64,000 bases of DNA from Methanoregulaceae archaeon UXB-2016 (GTDB taxonomy: Archaea; Halobacteriota; Methanomicrobia; Methanomicrobiales; Methanospirillaceae): assembly GCA_004332335.1 (NCBI GenBank), contig SISS01000015.1:62001-126000 (forward strand), in the 5' to 3' direction. Under the pieces are notes generated by a model. That model made no database searches. It saw nothing but the letters and a program-made list of their open reading frames with translations, and was not told the origin of the DNA. The translations under genes and the position numbers were made by a program. This document shows positions 51,421 through 60,498 of this stretch, piece after piece. Position 1 is the stretch's first letter; each line of letters begins with the position of its first letter.

Positions 51421-51526
51421 CATAACGGCCGGTTATCCGTCGCTTCTCATGGATCCACCTGGGCTCTTCGTCGCTTCCGTCTCTTCTGGCCCTGTTTCCC
51501 CTTGACCCCCTCGTCGAACGCGAGAG

Positions 51527-52501
51527 CTACCGCTCTGCCCGTGTCCTTCGTTGGATGGTCCGGAGCTGGATGAGGTTATAGTCGAGACAGGATATGACGT
51601 TCATCAGATGCACCCGGGCCTCGGTCGTGACCAGAACGTGTCCCGCGTGAAACTGTCGTTTGATCACGGCATACGGTCGTTCGACGAGGGCTCGGGTACG
51701 ACCGATCGCCCGGTTCCGTCGTTTCTCTTTGATGGAGAGGGGATGTCCCCGAACCGCACGATGCATCGTTTTATCCATTGATGCCGCCGGCTTCACGCCG
51801 AAATAGCCTTTATCCCGGTAGACGGTCTCTCCGGATTTCGAGAGGTCGATACGACTGTCATGCGTCGATGCCGTCGTCGTTGCCAGGCGGCGGATCAGCT
51901 GATACTCTGTGTCGATGAGGGTGTGGAGTTTGTACCCGAAAGGCGATTTCTTTCCCTTCTTCGCCCAGGTACCGTCCCGGCTTCGCCGGGTGCGTGCCTG
52001 ATCGCCGCGAGGAGTATCGGCCGATGCGTGGCCGGGATCGGCAGTGATGAACGTGGCATCCTGGATCACCCCCCGATGGTTCTTCAGACCGCGGGCATCG
52101 ATCTGCTGCTGGAGGTCGGTCCAGAAGTCGTCGATCACCCCGGCGTCGACCAGGCGATTCTTGAAGGCCCAGATCGTCGAACGGTCGGGGATCGTGGCAG
52201 GAAAGCCAAGGAAATGACGGAACGAGATCCGATCGCCCGCCTGGCGTTCGAGCTCGTAATCGGAGAGGCCATACCACTGCTGCAGCACGAGCAGCTTCCT
52301 GAGCACGATCACATCGGTATGAGGACGGCCCCCCTGATCGGTATCACTCTGGAACAGAGCGGATAACCGAGGACGAAACGGTTCCCAGTCGATCAGACCG
52401 TCGACCTCACTGAGCGGGTCACCACGGGCAGCGATGGCCGCATACTCCTGGTGGAGAAAGTAATTCCCGAACGTGCTCATCCAGAAAGATCGATCAATCA
52501 C
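51527..52501 (-). CDS. IS5-family transposase
   Basis: 324-aa DDE transposase. An N-terminal domain of about 110 residues (FLHQEYAAIAARGDPLSEVD, VLRKLLVLQQWYGLSDYELE, ISFRHFLGFPATIPDRSTIW) is followed by a catalytic domain with Asp in VIQDATFITADPGH, Asp in VYRDKGYFG and Glu in RALVERPYAVIKRQF. The frame is complete, so the element may still be active. Its basic linker TRRSRDGTWAKKGKKS is typical of this IS group. Another copy would be expected elsewhere in the genome. Confidence 0.92.
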   Translation of the reverse strand: MIDRSFWMSTFGNYFLHQEYAAIAARGDPLSEVDGLIDWEPFRPRLSALFQSDTDQGGRPHTDVIVLRKLLVLQQWYGLSDYELERQAGDRISFRHFLGFPATIPDRSTIWAFKNRLVDAGVIDDFWTDLQQQIDARGLKNHRGVIQDATFITADPGHASADTPRGDQARTRRSRDGTWAKKGKKSPFGYKLHTLIDTEYQLIRRLATTTASTHDSRIDLSKSGETVYRDKGYFGVKPAASMDKTMHRAVRGHPLSIKEKRRNRAIGRTRALVERPYAVIKRQFHAGHVLVTTEARVHLMNVISCLDYNLIQLRTIQRRTRAER

Positions 52502-52526
52502 CAGATAAAGGTGAGCTGGGGTTTGT

Positions 52527-52539
52527 AGCTATTCTCCTC
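52527..52539 (-). repeat. Right terminal inverted repeat of the insertion sequence
   Basis: AGCTATTCTCCTC on the + strand, reverse complement GAGGAGAATAGCT. Confidence 0.65.
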
Positions 52540-52903
52540 TAATTGTTCTTGCGTGATGTTAAAAGGGGCGTAGTGAGATTGAGCAAGAGGAATATCATCC
52601 ATATTGAGAAATTTAGGGTTCTCTCCACTATACTATTACGCTCTTCTAGTCCACCCCACTCTTCCTTTTTCCTCCGCGCCACTGGTTGAGGCAGAGAGAA
52701 TCATCTGTTTCATAACATTAGTCTCAATCAATGAGAGCCCGAGCGCTCCTCGCTCCCCTGGTCTTCGCCGCGATACCGTGTGTCTCAGCCGAAGAGGTGT
52801 AGAGTCTCCTGAGAATCGCTTATAACGAGCGCTTCCCTGTCATCCCCGAAGCATACCCTCTGAGGCGGGGTCGGTCCCCTGGACACCCTGGATCGGCGCT
52901 GCC
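52540..52903. other. Interval between insertion sequence and secreted-protein gene
   Basis: About 360 bp, AT-rich up to 52740, holding only the 23-codon signal-peptide stub. No other gene seen. Confidence 0.4.
52731..52802 (+). pseudogene. Stub of a secreted-protein gene (signal peptide only)
   Basis: Open frame of 23 codons, MRARALLAPLVFAAIPCVSA followed by EEV and a TAG: an n-region with two Arg, a hydrophobic core and a plausible cleavage site after VSA. Nothing downstream in any + frame continues a protein. A TATA-like TTTCATAACATTAG (52708-52721) lies in front of it. It looks like the leftover 5' end of an exported protein gene, possibly truncated during rearrangement near the insertion sequence; a genuine micro-peptide is the alternative. 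Confidence 0.35.
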
Positions 52904-54097
52904 TCACCGTCTCGCTCCAGGATACCCCCGGACAAAGCGTGTAAAGGGCGAGCCCGCAGCAGCGTTCCACCCGGTCCTTCCGAACCCGTCGGGCCGGGAG
53001 GGCGAGGGCTGGATCATCGGCCCGATCGTCGGAGATCGGCCGAAGGCGTCGGCGGGGGTGCCGCCGGCCACGTACCGACGCACGCCGAACGAGCGCCCAG
53101 GTCTCTCCGGGGGCGTGGGCTCGATGGGGGGAGTCGCGGGCGCCGTGAGGGTGGGCGTGATCGTGGGGAGAGGGCCGGTCACCATCGTCATGGCGAGCGA
53201 GACCGACCAGGGCATGGACGGCCCCTCCACGTTCAGCACATAGGCCCCGCCCGGCACCGCGAGTTCTCCTGTCACTCCGCCACCCGCGACGCCGGTCGAG
53301 GCTCCCGACCAGACGACAGAGCCCGATTCATCCAGCATCACGACCTGGAGGGCCGGCATGGCCGGCACGACAAGACGGAGAATCCCCGCCGGGAGGAGGA
53401 ACGGACCGCTCGCCCGGTCCTTTATCCCCTCGATGGTGAGTCCACCTGAGGCGTCCTCGGCGGACGTCCACAAAACGGGGGCCAGGAAGGCCGACCATGC
53501 GGCGCTGTCGAACCCGTCCAGGTTCAGGTAGTAGAGGCCGTCGGTGGGAATGGCGGCGTACCACGAGGTGTTCCCACCGGTTAGGGTGTTCACCCAGGTC
53601 GTGGCGACCGAGTAGCCCCGTGGATCCATGAGCTGCGCGCGCGCCGCGCCGTTCGAGCTGAGTTCCAGGCGGACGACTCCCGCTCCAAGCCAGATCGGGC
53701 CGCTGCCGAGGTCGCCGTTTCCGGACCATGCGGTCCGGTTCCCGAGCTCGATGGCCGACTCTGAGGCGAGCGACGTGAGCTGAGCGGACCACGCTCCTCC
53801 ATGCCCCTCCACCACCAGGGTGTGACGACCCTGGGTGGTGACCCCAATGTCGACCGAACCTGAACCGCCGTGCATGCTCGGGACGCCGATCGAACCGACC
53901 ATGAACCCCGCCGGATCGACGACCTTTGCGAAGAGGTTCGTCTCTGATGAGACCGTGAGGCGGTAGACACCGGTCTCCAGCGGGAACGGATCCGTGGCGT
54001 GGTCACCCGTCGCGGACCATTCGAACGCGGAGACGGCGCCGGAGAAGGAGACGAAGAGGAGAAGGAGGACGAAGACGGGCCTGCAGGAGCGGGACAT
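52904..54097 (-). CDS. Secreted protein with three tandem beta-rich repeats
   Basis: 397 aa. Signal peptide VFVLLLLFVSFSGAVSA (cleavage near residue 24). Three repeats of about 95 residues follow, each built as FPLETGVYRLTVSS / IWLGAGVVRLELSS / FLLPAGILRLVVPA, then a hydrophobic strand with a D-P/E-x-G turn, and ending in a W-S-x-x-L strand (GGAWSAQL, AAWSAFL, MPWSVSL). A Pro/Thr linker and an Arg/Gly/Pro-rich C-terminus lacking a membrane anchor complete it. Homologous secreted proteins usually end in a PGF-type anchor or a helix, so this C-terminus may be frameshifted. Function unknown, probably cell surface. Confidence 0.75.
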   Translation of the reverse strand: MSRSCRPVFVLLLLFVSFSGAVSAFEWSATGDHATDPFPLETGVYRLTVSSETNLFAKVVDPAGFMVGSIGVPSMHGGSGSVDIGVTTQGRHTLVVEGHGGAWSAQLTSLASESAIELGNRTAWSGNGDLGSGPIWLGAGVVRLELSSNGAARAQLMDPRGYSVATTWVNTLTGGNTSWYAAIPTDGLYYLNLDGFDSAAWSAFLAPVLWTSAEDASGGLTIEGIKDRASGPFLLPAGILRLVVPAMPALQVVMLDESGSVVWSGASTGVAGGGVTGELAVPGGAYVLNVEGPSMPWSVSLAMTMVTGPLPTITPTLTAPATPPIEPTPPERPGRSFGVRRYVAGGTPADAFGRSPTIGPMIQPSPSRPDGFGRTGWNAAAGSPFTRFVRGYPGARR

Positions 54098-54187
54098 GAT
54101 CAGTGGGGACCGGATAGATGGATAAAAGTTGTGGCCACTGCACCGGCGGTGCCGGCGCAGGTGGAGGCGTCCCGTCTCTCGTTGAGC

Positions 54188-54844
54188 TCAGGGCAGTTCG
54201 ATCGACTCGCCCGGCGCGAGCACGGCCACCCGCACGTCCGTGGTCCGCTCGAGCGCCGCCTTGAATGCCTGCGGATCCTGGGCGATCACCGGCCAGGTGT
54301 TGTAGTGGATCGGCACCACGAGCGGCGCGCCGATCCACCGGGCCGCGCACATCGCGGCGGCGGGATCCATCGTGAACCGCCCGCCGATCGGGAGGAGGGC
54401 CACGTCGGGGGAGTGGAGCGCGCCGATCACCTTCATGTCCGAGAAGAGGGCCGTGTCGCCCGCATGATAGACCGTCAGGCCGTCCATCTCGATCACCATG
54501 CCGGCCGCGTCCCCCCCGGGCAGGCGCTCGCCCTCCAACTCCAGCATATGGGAGTGGACGGCCTGGGTCATCGTGACCCGGACGCCGTCGACCTCGACTC
54601 CGCCGCCCGTGTTGATCCCCTGGGTCGGGACGCCGCGGCGCGCGAGCTCCTTTGCGATCTCGTTCGTCGTGATCGTCGGGCGTGCAAGGGCGACGGTCTC
54701 CCCGATGTGGTCGTGGTGGCCGTGCGTGACCACGACCAGGTCGGGGTCGGCGGGGAGGCGTTCGTTCAGGACGTACGGGTCGACCAGGACCCGGCGAGAG
54801 CCCTCAAGGAGGACGCAGGCATGTTCAACATAGGTCAGCCGCAT
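54188..54844 (-). CDS. UPF0173-type metallo-beta-lactamase-fold hydrolase
   Basis: 218-aa metal-dependent hydrolase. The N-terminus RLTYVEHACVLLEGSRRVLV and zinc motif VVTHGHHDHIGETVALARP (H-x-H-x-D-H) are followed by TQAVHSHM, VYHAGDTALFSDMKVIGA and a C-terminal VPIHYNTWPVIAQDP. This order is that of the UPF0173/YtkL group, whose substrate is not known. Complete length for the family. Single gene between the secreted repeat protein and the HTH protein; its ATG at 54844 lacks an evident ribosome binding site. Confidence 0.9.
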   Translation of the reverse strand: MRLTYVEHACVLLEGSRRVLVDPYVLNERLPADPDLVVVTHGHHDHIGETVALARPTITTNEIAKELARRGVPTQGINTGGGVEVDGVRVTMTQAVHSHMLELEGERLPGGDAAGMVIEMDGLTVYHAGDTALFSDMKVIGALHSPDVALLPIGGRFTMDPAAAMCAARWIGAPLVVPIHYNTWPVIAQDPQAFKAALERTTDVRVAVLAPGESIELP

Positions 54845-54898
54845 GAGGGATGGATCGGCGGCGGGCGGATATGGAAGTTGCGATCAAAAAGGGGGGGT

Positions 54899-55510
54899 TC
54901 AGGAGATCTCGGCCAGTTCGGCCTCGGTGGTATCGATCGAGTCGCCGAGCCCGTCGTTGGTGGCAGAGCGGGTCATCTGCTCCGAGAGGTCGCGGTCCTC
55001 CATGATGTCCTTGATCCGCTCGAGATAGAGATCGAGCGTGTGGTCCTCCTCCTGCTCGAGCACGTGCCTGTACTCACGGAGGGTCGAGGGCGAGACATTG
55101 AGCCGGTCCGCGATGTCCTTCATATTCAGGCTGGCGTCGACCATGTCTTTCAGTTCCTGCTTCTCGAAGGGCATGCGGAAGTCGAGGTCGCGGAAGAGCT
55201 TCAGCCGGATCCGTGCGCGTGCTACCGTCTTCGAGAGCTTCTCGTCTCCGAGGTCGCGGGCGATCTCCGTATCGTTTCGTCCCACGTGGAAGTCTGATAC
55301 GAGCTTGGCGAGCTGGAGGGGCTTGAGCTTCGTCTTGAAGAACCCCTGGTCGAGCACTTCGCGCATCACCAGTGCGATCTCGCGCTCGACGGCATCGCGG
55401 TCACGCAGCGACCCGTGGATCTTCTTCATGGGCTCCACTATCTTGGTCTTACTGGTTATGTTCGAGAACAGCTGCAGGAGCTGTGCTTTGCGTCGGTCGT
55501 CAGCCACCAT
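54899..55510 (-). CDS. Conserved archaeal HTH-containing protein (conditioned-medium-induced protein 4-like)
   Basis: 203-aa mostly helical protein: RRKAQLLQLFSNITSKTKIV at the N-terminus, VEREIALVMREVLDQGFFKT, then a homeodomain-like HTH MKDIADRLNVSPSTLREYRH at about residues 131-150 and an acidic C-terminus. It resembles a family found in haloarchaea under the name conditioned-medium-induced protein 4 and in methanogens; no function is proven. A TATA-like CTTATAATACC (about 55542-55532) lies about 27 nt before the ATG at 55510. Confidence 0.7.
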   Translation of the reverse strand: MVADDRRKAQLLQLFSNITSKTKIVEPMKKIHGSLRDRDAVEREIALVMREVLDQGFFKTKLKPLQLAKLVSDFHVGRNDTEIARDLGDEKLSKTVARARIRLKLFRDLDFRMPFEKQELKDMVDASLNMKDIADRLNVSPSTLREYRHVLEQEEDHTLDLYLERIKDIMEDRDLSEQMTRSATNDGLGDSIDTTEAELAEIS

Positions 55511-55824
55511 GATTCATCACTGCCGGATACGGTATTATAAGATTATGTATGGTATTTATAGATGATCCTCGTGCATAAGTGAAAGGGACCAAAATTTTTG
55601 GTATTATCCGGTAATCTCCTCAATTAGGGCATATACCGCGCATACCATTGCCATGCGGCAGCCTTATATGAAAGTCACCCTGAATGCCTGACTTCATAGT
55701 CGGGGCTACAATATATCCTTTCTGGTCGTTATGGGCCCTTTCGACGTCGCGCAGGGTCTCGGCGGTGCGGTGCTGCAAATCATCCTTAATATGGTGCGGT
55801 CGACTAATGATGGGAGACGCGATC
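55511..55824. promoter_or_regulatory. Divergent intergenic region with palindrome and repeats, upstream of glyS
   Basis: Contains a perfect 15-bp palindrome ACCAAAATTTTTGGT (55588-55602), three copies of GGTATTATA-type sequence (55531, 55551, 55600), and TATA candidates for both directions (CTTATAATACC for the HTH gene; ACAATATATCC at about 55708-55718 for glyS). The glyS leader would be about 80 nt. GGGAG (55812-55816) is its ribosome binding site. Confidence 0.5.
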
Positions 55825-57561
55825 ATGGCAGGAGATGTATACGAGCGGGTGATGGACCTTGCCCGCCGGCGGGGTTTTGTCTGGCCGACCTCGGAGGCCT
55901 ACGGTGCGGTCGCGGGGTTCATCGACTATGGCCCCCTCGGCGCGATGATGAAACGTCGGATCGAGGATGCCTGGCGAGGCTTCTATGTCGTCCGCGAGGG
56001 GTTCTACGAGATCGAGTGCCCGACGATCGGCCAGGAGGCGATCTATCTTGCCTCGGGCCACGTCAAGGGGTTCACGGACAAGATGTTCCAGTGCCCTCAC
56101 TGCAACGAGTACCTGCGGGCCGACCACGTGGTCGAGGGCGGGGGACGATGTGCGAACGCAGCCGTGCTCGACGAGGAGGCGCTCTGCCGCGAGCTCGAGG
56201 ACCTGGCCTGCCCGGCCTGCGACGGGCGGATCGGCGAGGTCCAGGTCTTCGGCTTCTCGCTGATGTTCCAGACCTCGATCGGCCCAGGGTCCCAGCGGAC
56301 CGGGTATCTCCGGCCCGAGACGGCCCAGGGAATCTTCACCGACTTCGCCCGGCTCCTCCGGTTCTACCGCGACAAGCTCCCCTTCGGCGCGACCCAGATC
56401 GGCAAGTCTTACCGGAACGAGATCTCGCCCCGGCAGGGCATGATCCGGCTTCGCGAGTTCACCCAGGCCGAGGCCGAGATCTTCGTCCACCCGGCCAAGA
56501 AGGAGCACCCGAACTTTGCCCGCTATTCCGGGTACCGGATGCCGCTCCTCGGCCACCCCGCGCAGCAGGCCGGCACGCCGGCCGTCGAGATGAGCATGGC
56601 CGAGGCGGTCGCATCGGGCACGGTCGCGAACGAGTACGTGGCCTACTACCTCGCGCTCACCCACGAATTCCTGACGCAGGTCGGGGTCGCCCCCGACCGG
56701 CTCCGCTTCCGCCAGCACCTCCCCGACGAGCGGGCCCACTACGCCTGCGACTGCTGGGACGCGGAGTGCCTCTCGGGCCGGTTCGGCTGGGTCGAGACGG
56801 TCGGGATCGCCGACCGGACCGACTACGACCTCCGGGCCCACGCGGCCCACTCGGGCCAGGCCTTCACGGTCTTCATCCAGTATCCCGAACCGATCCGCCG
56901 GAGCGAGACCCGGGTCGTGCCCCGCATGGGCGCCCTGGGCCCGCGGTTCCGCGGCGGGGCCAAGCAGGTCGCAGACGCGATCGCGGCGACCGATCCGGCT
57001 ACGGCGTCCGCCCCGGCCGGGTTCACGATCGAGGTCGACGGTAAGCCCATCGAGATTACGCCCGACCTCTACGATGTTCGCGAGATCGAGGTCGAGGTGC
57101 AGGGCGAGGAGGTGATGCCCCACGTGATCGAGCCGAGTTACGGGATCGATCGGATCCTCTACGCGGTCCTCGAGCACTCGTTCGATGAAGAGGCGGTCGA
57201 GGGCGAGACCCGGACAGTGCTCCGGCTCTCCCCAGCCGTCGCCCCGATCCAGGTCGCGGTCTTCCCGCTGATGAGCCGCGACGGCATGGACGAGGTCGCC
57301 ATGGCGATCACGGACGAGCTCAAGGCCGCGGGACTCATGGCCGAGTACGACGATTCGGGCGCGATCGGGCGGCGGTACCGCCGCCAGGACGAGATCGGGA
57401 CGCCACTGGCGATCACGGTCGACTATGACACCCTCGACGACGGCACGGTCACGCTCCGCGACCGTGACTCGATGCGCCAGGTCCGGCTCTCGACGGCGTC
57501 CCTTGCCGAGACCTGCCGGGCGCTCTGCAGGGGCCGGCTCCGATTCGACGGGCTCGAATGA
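55825..57561 (+). CDS. glyS: Glycyl-tRNA synthetase
   Basis: 578-aa dimeric class II synthetase. Motif 1 region FIDYGPLGAMMKRRIEDAWR, catalytic GPGSQRTGYLRPETAQGIFT (motif 2 loop nearby: IGKSYRNEISPRQGMIRLRE), motif 3 EPSYGIDRILYAVLEHS, and a C-terminal anticodon-binding domain (VAVFPLMSRDGMDEVAMAIT). A CxxC...CxxC insertion (CPHCNEY, CPACDGR) is the archaeal zinc finger. The ATG at 55825 has GGGAG 8 nt upstream; an in-frame ATG at 55810 would add five residues. It overlaps hef by 4 bp. Confidence 0.95.
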   Translation: MAGDVYERVMDLARRRGFVWPTSEAYGAVAGFIDYGPLGAMMKRRIEDAWRGFYVVREGFYEIECPTIGQEAIYLASGHVKGFTDKMFQCPHCNEYLRADHVVEGGGRCANAAVLDEEALCRELEDLACPACDGRIGEVQVFGFSLMFQTSIGPGSQRTGYLRPETAQGIFTDFARLLRFYRDKLPFGATQIGKSYRNEISPRQGMIRLREFTQAEAEIFVHPAKKEHPNFARYSGYRMPLLGHPAQQAGTPAVEMSMAEAVASGTVANEYVAYYLALTHEFLTQVGVAPDRLRFRQHLPDERAHYACDCWDAECLSGRFGWVETVGIADRTDYDLRAHAAHSGQAFTVFIQYPEPIRRSETRVVPRMGALGPRFRGGAKQVADAIAATDPATASAPAGFTIEVDGKPIEITPDLYDVREIEVEVQGEEVMPHVIEPSYGIDRILYAVLEHSFDEEAVEGETRTVLRLSPAVAPIQVAVFPLMSRDGMDEVAMAITDELKAAGLMAEYDDSGAIGRRYRRQDEIGTPLAITVDYDTLDDGTVTLRDRDSMRQVRLSTASLAETCRALCRGRLRFDGLE

Positions 57562-59801
57562 GCCAGATCCAGCACCCGCTGATCCGCCCGGGCGCGCTCG
57601 AGGCGCGACAGTACCAGCTCGCGATCGCAATGCAGGCGCTCGACGGGAACACGCTGGTCGTTCTCCCCACGGGCCTGGGCAAGACCGCGATCGCCCTCCT
57701 CGTCGCGGCGGCCCGGCTCAAGGAGGACGGGGCGCGGGTGCTGATGCTCGCGCCGACCAAGCCGCTCGCCGAGCAGCACTACCGGTTCTTCAAGGACTTT
57801 CTCCAGCTCCCGGACGAGGACCCGTTCGTGCTCTTCACGGGTGAGACCCCGCCGGCCGAACGGGTGCGGGGCTGGGAGCGGTCGCGGGTCTGCTTCGCGA
57901 CCCCCCAGGTGATCAAGAACGACTGCCTCGCCGGCCGGTACTCGCTCGAGGACGTGGCCCTGCTCGTCGTGGACGAGTGCCACCGCGCGGTCGGCAACTA
58001 CGCCTACACCTTTCTCGCGGAATGGTACGCCCGGACGGCCGCGCACCCCCTCGTCCTCGCCATGACCGCTTCGCCGGGCGGGGACCAGGAGAAGGTCCGC
58101 GCCGTCTGCACGACCCTCGGGATCACGCGGGTCGAGACCCGGATCGAGACCGACCCCGACGTCGCCCCCTACGTCCACGAGCGGACCCTCGAGTACGTCA
58201 AGGTCGAGCTCCCCTCCGAGCTCGTCGAGGCCCGGAGCCGGCTCCACCACCTCGTCGACCAGCGGCTCGAAGCCCTCCGTCGGCTCGGTTTCCAGGTCCC
58301 CGACCGCGAGCGCCTCTCGATGCGGGTCCTGAACTACCTGAACGCGACGATCCAGGAGCGGATCGCCGACCGGGATGCGGCCGCGTTCCAGGCGGCATCT
58401 ATCCAGGCCGAGCTGATGAAGCTTCGCCACGGGCTCACCCTCTGCGAGTCCCAGGGCTCGGAGGCGCTCTCCCGGTTCCTCGAGCGGCTCGCTATCGAGG
58501 GCGCCTCGGGCTCGGGGACGAAAGCGAGTCAGCGGCTCGCGGCGGACCCGGTCTTCGGCGAGCTCGTGGCCACGGCCCGCGCCTGGGAGGGCGAGCTCCA
58601 TCCGAAGTACCCGCTCGTCCGGGCCGTGGTCGAAGAGCAGCTCCGAAAAGACCCCGAGAGTCGGATCATCGTCTTCGCCTCGTACCGGGATACGGTCCAG
58701 GCGCTCGCGGCCCACCTCACGGCCTGCGGTATCCCGTCCGAACGGTTCGTGGGCCAGGCTTCACGCGATTCGGAGAAGGGGCTCTCGCAGAAGCAGCAGA
58801 TCGACGCGCTCCGGCGCTTTCGCGCGGGCGAGTTCCGGGTCCTGGTCGCGACCTCGGTCGGGGAGGAGGGGCTCGACATCCCCTCGACCGACCTCGTGGT
58901 CTTCTACGAGGCGGTCCCGTCCGAGATCCGGTCGATCCAGCGCAAGGGAAGGACCGGGCGCTCGGGCGAGGGCAAGATCGTGGTGCTCGTCACCAGCGGC
59001 ACCTCGGACGAGACCTTCCGCTATGTCTCGCAGTCGCGCGAGAAGTCAATGCAGAAGGGCCTCGCCCGGCTCCGGGCCCCGGCGCCTCCCGTCCAGGTCG
59101 AGCTCGACACGGGCGGGATCCCGGGCGAGGACCGGCTCCAGCAGCGGCTGGCCGAGTTCCTGCCCGAGGGGCCGCGCGTGGTCGCCGACGACCGCGAGAC
59201 GTCGTCGCGGGTGGTCGAGGGCCTCCGGCTCGCGGGCGCGGCCCTCGAGATCGCCCATCTCGAGAACGGCGACTACGCGATCGGCGAGCGGATCCTGGTC
59301 GAGCGCAAGACAGCGCGCGACTTCGTGGACACGCTCGTCGAGCGCGACCTCCTGGGACAGGTCCGGGCGCTCGCGGACGCGGTCCCGCGGCCGATCCTCG
59401 TGATCGAGGGGGGCGACCTCTATGCCCAGCGGAACATCCACCCGAACGCGATCCGGGGCGCGCTCGCCGCGATCGCGGTCGACATGGGGGTCACGCTCTT
59501 CTTCACGGCCGACGACCGCGAGACGGCCGAGCTCCTGCTCGTGCTCGCCCGGCGCGAGGAGGGTGCGCGGGGCGAACACAAGGTCCACCCCCGGAAGACC
59601 CACCGCTCGGTCCGCGAACAGCAGGAATACGTGCTCTCGTCACTGCCCGATGTGGGCCCTCGAACCGCCCGGGCTCTGCTCGAGGAGTTCGGCTCGATCC
59701 TCGGGGTCATCACTGCGGATTTGGCGGCGCTCGAGGCCGTCCCGGGGGTCGGCGAGAAGACGGCCGAGCGGCTTGTTGCGTTCGTGCGCGAGGGCGCCTG
59801 A
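57558..59801 (+). CDS. hef: Hef: XPF/FANCM-type helicase-nuclease
   Basis: 747-aa enzyme that remodels and cuts stalled replication forks. Residues about 1-500: SF2 helicase with Walker A VLPTGLGKTAIALL, DECH box VVDECHRAVG, motif III AMTASPG, and motif VI QRKGRTGRSGEGK. Residues about 540-670: XPF nuclease with the ERK-x3-D motif in ERILVERKTARDFVDTLVER. Residues about 690-747: two helix-hairpin-helix units, LPDVGPRTARALLEEFGS and VPGVGEKTAERLV. All catalytic residues are present. The ATG overlaps the glyS stop (ATGA). Confidence 0.95.
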   Translation: MSQIQHPLIRPGALEARQYQLAIAMQALDGNTLVVLPTGLGKTAIALLVAAARLKEDGARVLMLAPTKPLAEQHYRFFKDFLQLPDEDPFVLFTGETPPAERVRGWERSRVCFATPQVIKNDCLAGRYSLEDVALLVVDECHRAVGNYAYTFLAEWYARTAAHPLVLAMTASPGGDQEKVRAVCTTLGITRVETRIETDPDVAPYVHERTLEYVKVELPSELVEARSRLHHLVDQRLEALRRLGFQVPDRERLSMRVLNYLNATIQERIADRDAAAFQAASIQAELMKLRHGLTLCESQGSEALSRFLERLAIEGASGSGTKASQRLAADPVFGELVATARAWEGELHPKYPLVRAVVEEQLRKDPESRIIVFASYRDTVQALAAHLTACGIPSERFVGQASRDSEKGLSQKQQIDALRRFRAGEFRVLVATSVGEEGLDIPSTDLVVFYEAVPSEIRSIQRKGRTGRSGEGKIVVLVTSGTSDETFRYVSQSREKSMQKGLARLRAPAPPVQVELDTGGIPGEDRLQQRLAEFLPEGPRVVADDRETSSRVVEGLRLAGAALEIAHLENGDYAIGERILVERKTARDFVDTLVERDLLGQVRALADAVPRPILVIEGGDLYAQRNIHPNAIRGALAAIAVDMGVTLFFTADDRETAELLLVLARREEGARGEHKVHPRKTHRSVREQQEYVLSSLPDVGPRTARALLEEFGSILGVITADLAALEAVPGVGEKTAERLVAFVREGA

Positions 59802-60158
59802 TCAGCCGAGGAGCTCCCACCCGGCCGCCACGCACTTCATGAGCGTGCGGCAGCGCTCGGGGTCGGGCTCGGCCCGGACCCGCTCGAGAAGGCAGGCGAG
59901 GGTGGTCCGGAGCTCGTCGTCCAGGGGGCCGTGCATCCGAGCGTCCCCGCTCTCCTTCGGAGCCGTCGTCGTCGTCGGTGCTGCCATGACGGTCTCCGGG
60001 GCCTCGGCGGGCTGCTCTGCCTGGCGGGCCGTGCAGACCACGCAGCTCGTCTCGCCCTTCATCTCGAAGAGGGGACAGCCGCAGTCGGGGCAGGCCCGGG
60101 CGAGCATCTTTCCGCCGCGGAGCAGGTGATCGGCCATGATCTCGTCTTCGTTCTTCAT
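59802..60158 (-). CDS. UPF0148 / autoantigen-p27-type zinc-ribbon protein
   Basis: 118-aa protein. MADHLLRGGKMLARACPDCG followed by CVVCTAR gives a zinc ribbon (C-x2-C...C-x2-C) typical of the archaeal UPF0148 family related to human Sjogren's autoantigen 1. A Thr/Pro/Ala linker leads to a helical C-terminus (LRTTLACLLERVRAEPDPER). ATG 60158 chosen over a TTG at 60164. Function unknown. It converges on hef with no gap and diverges from the UPF0147 gene. Confidence 0.85.
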   Translation of the reverse strand: MKNEDEIMADHLLRGGKMLARACPDCGCPLFEMKGETSCVVCTARQAEQPAEAPETVMAAPTTTTAPKESGDARMHGPLDDELRTTLACLLERVRAEPDPERCRTLMKCVAAGWELLG

Positions 60159-60234
60159 TCGCAAGAGATAGATTTATCAACTTATTTATGGTTGTATGGG
60201 TCACCTAGTACGACGGTATCAGGGGGACATGAGA

Positions 60235-60498
60235 ATGACCGCACAGGACGAACGGATCGGCACCTGCATCCAGATGCTTCAGCATATCATGGAGGACTCC
60301 TCCATCCCGCGCAACATCCGACGTGTCGCCGACGAGACGAGGAACGTGCTGCTCGACACCTCGAAGACCGTCGGCCTCCGCGCCGCGACCGCGATCTCGA
60401 AGATCGACGAGATCAGCAACGACCCGAACATGCCGGTTCACGCCAGAACGCGTATCTGGGAACTGGTCTCTCAGCTCGAGTCGATTCCGCTCGACTGA
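60235..60498 (+). CDS. UPF0147 family protein
   Basis: 87-aa helical protein conserved in archaea: [40 protein letters not shown] and [20 protein letters not shown]. The family is of unknown function. AGGGGG (60221-60226) lies 8 nt before the ATG at 60235 and only 2 nt before an alternative ATG at 60229, which decides the start. TATA CTTATTTATGG at 60181-60190. Divergent from the UPF0148 gene. Confidence 0.88.
   Translation: MTAQDERIGTCIQMLQHIMEDSSIPRNIRRVADETRNVLLDTSKTVGLRAATAISKIDEISNDPNMPVHARTRIWELVSQLESIPLD

Larger units (their letters stand above)
51408..52539 (-). mobile_element. IS5-family insertion sequence
   Basis: About 1.13 kb element with one transposase gene. Terminal inverted repeats match 12 of 13 bp: GAGGAGGATAGCT (51408-51420) and, on the other strand, GAGGAGAATAGCT (52539-52527), with weaker identity for several bases further in. 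No clear target duplication flanks it. Confidence 0.7.
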
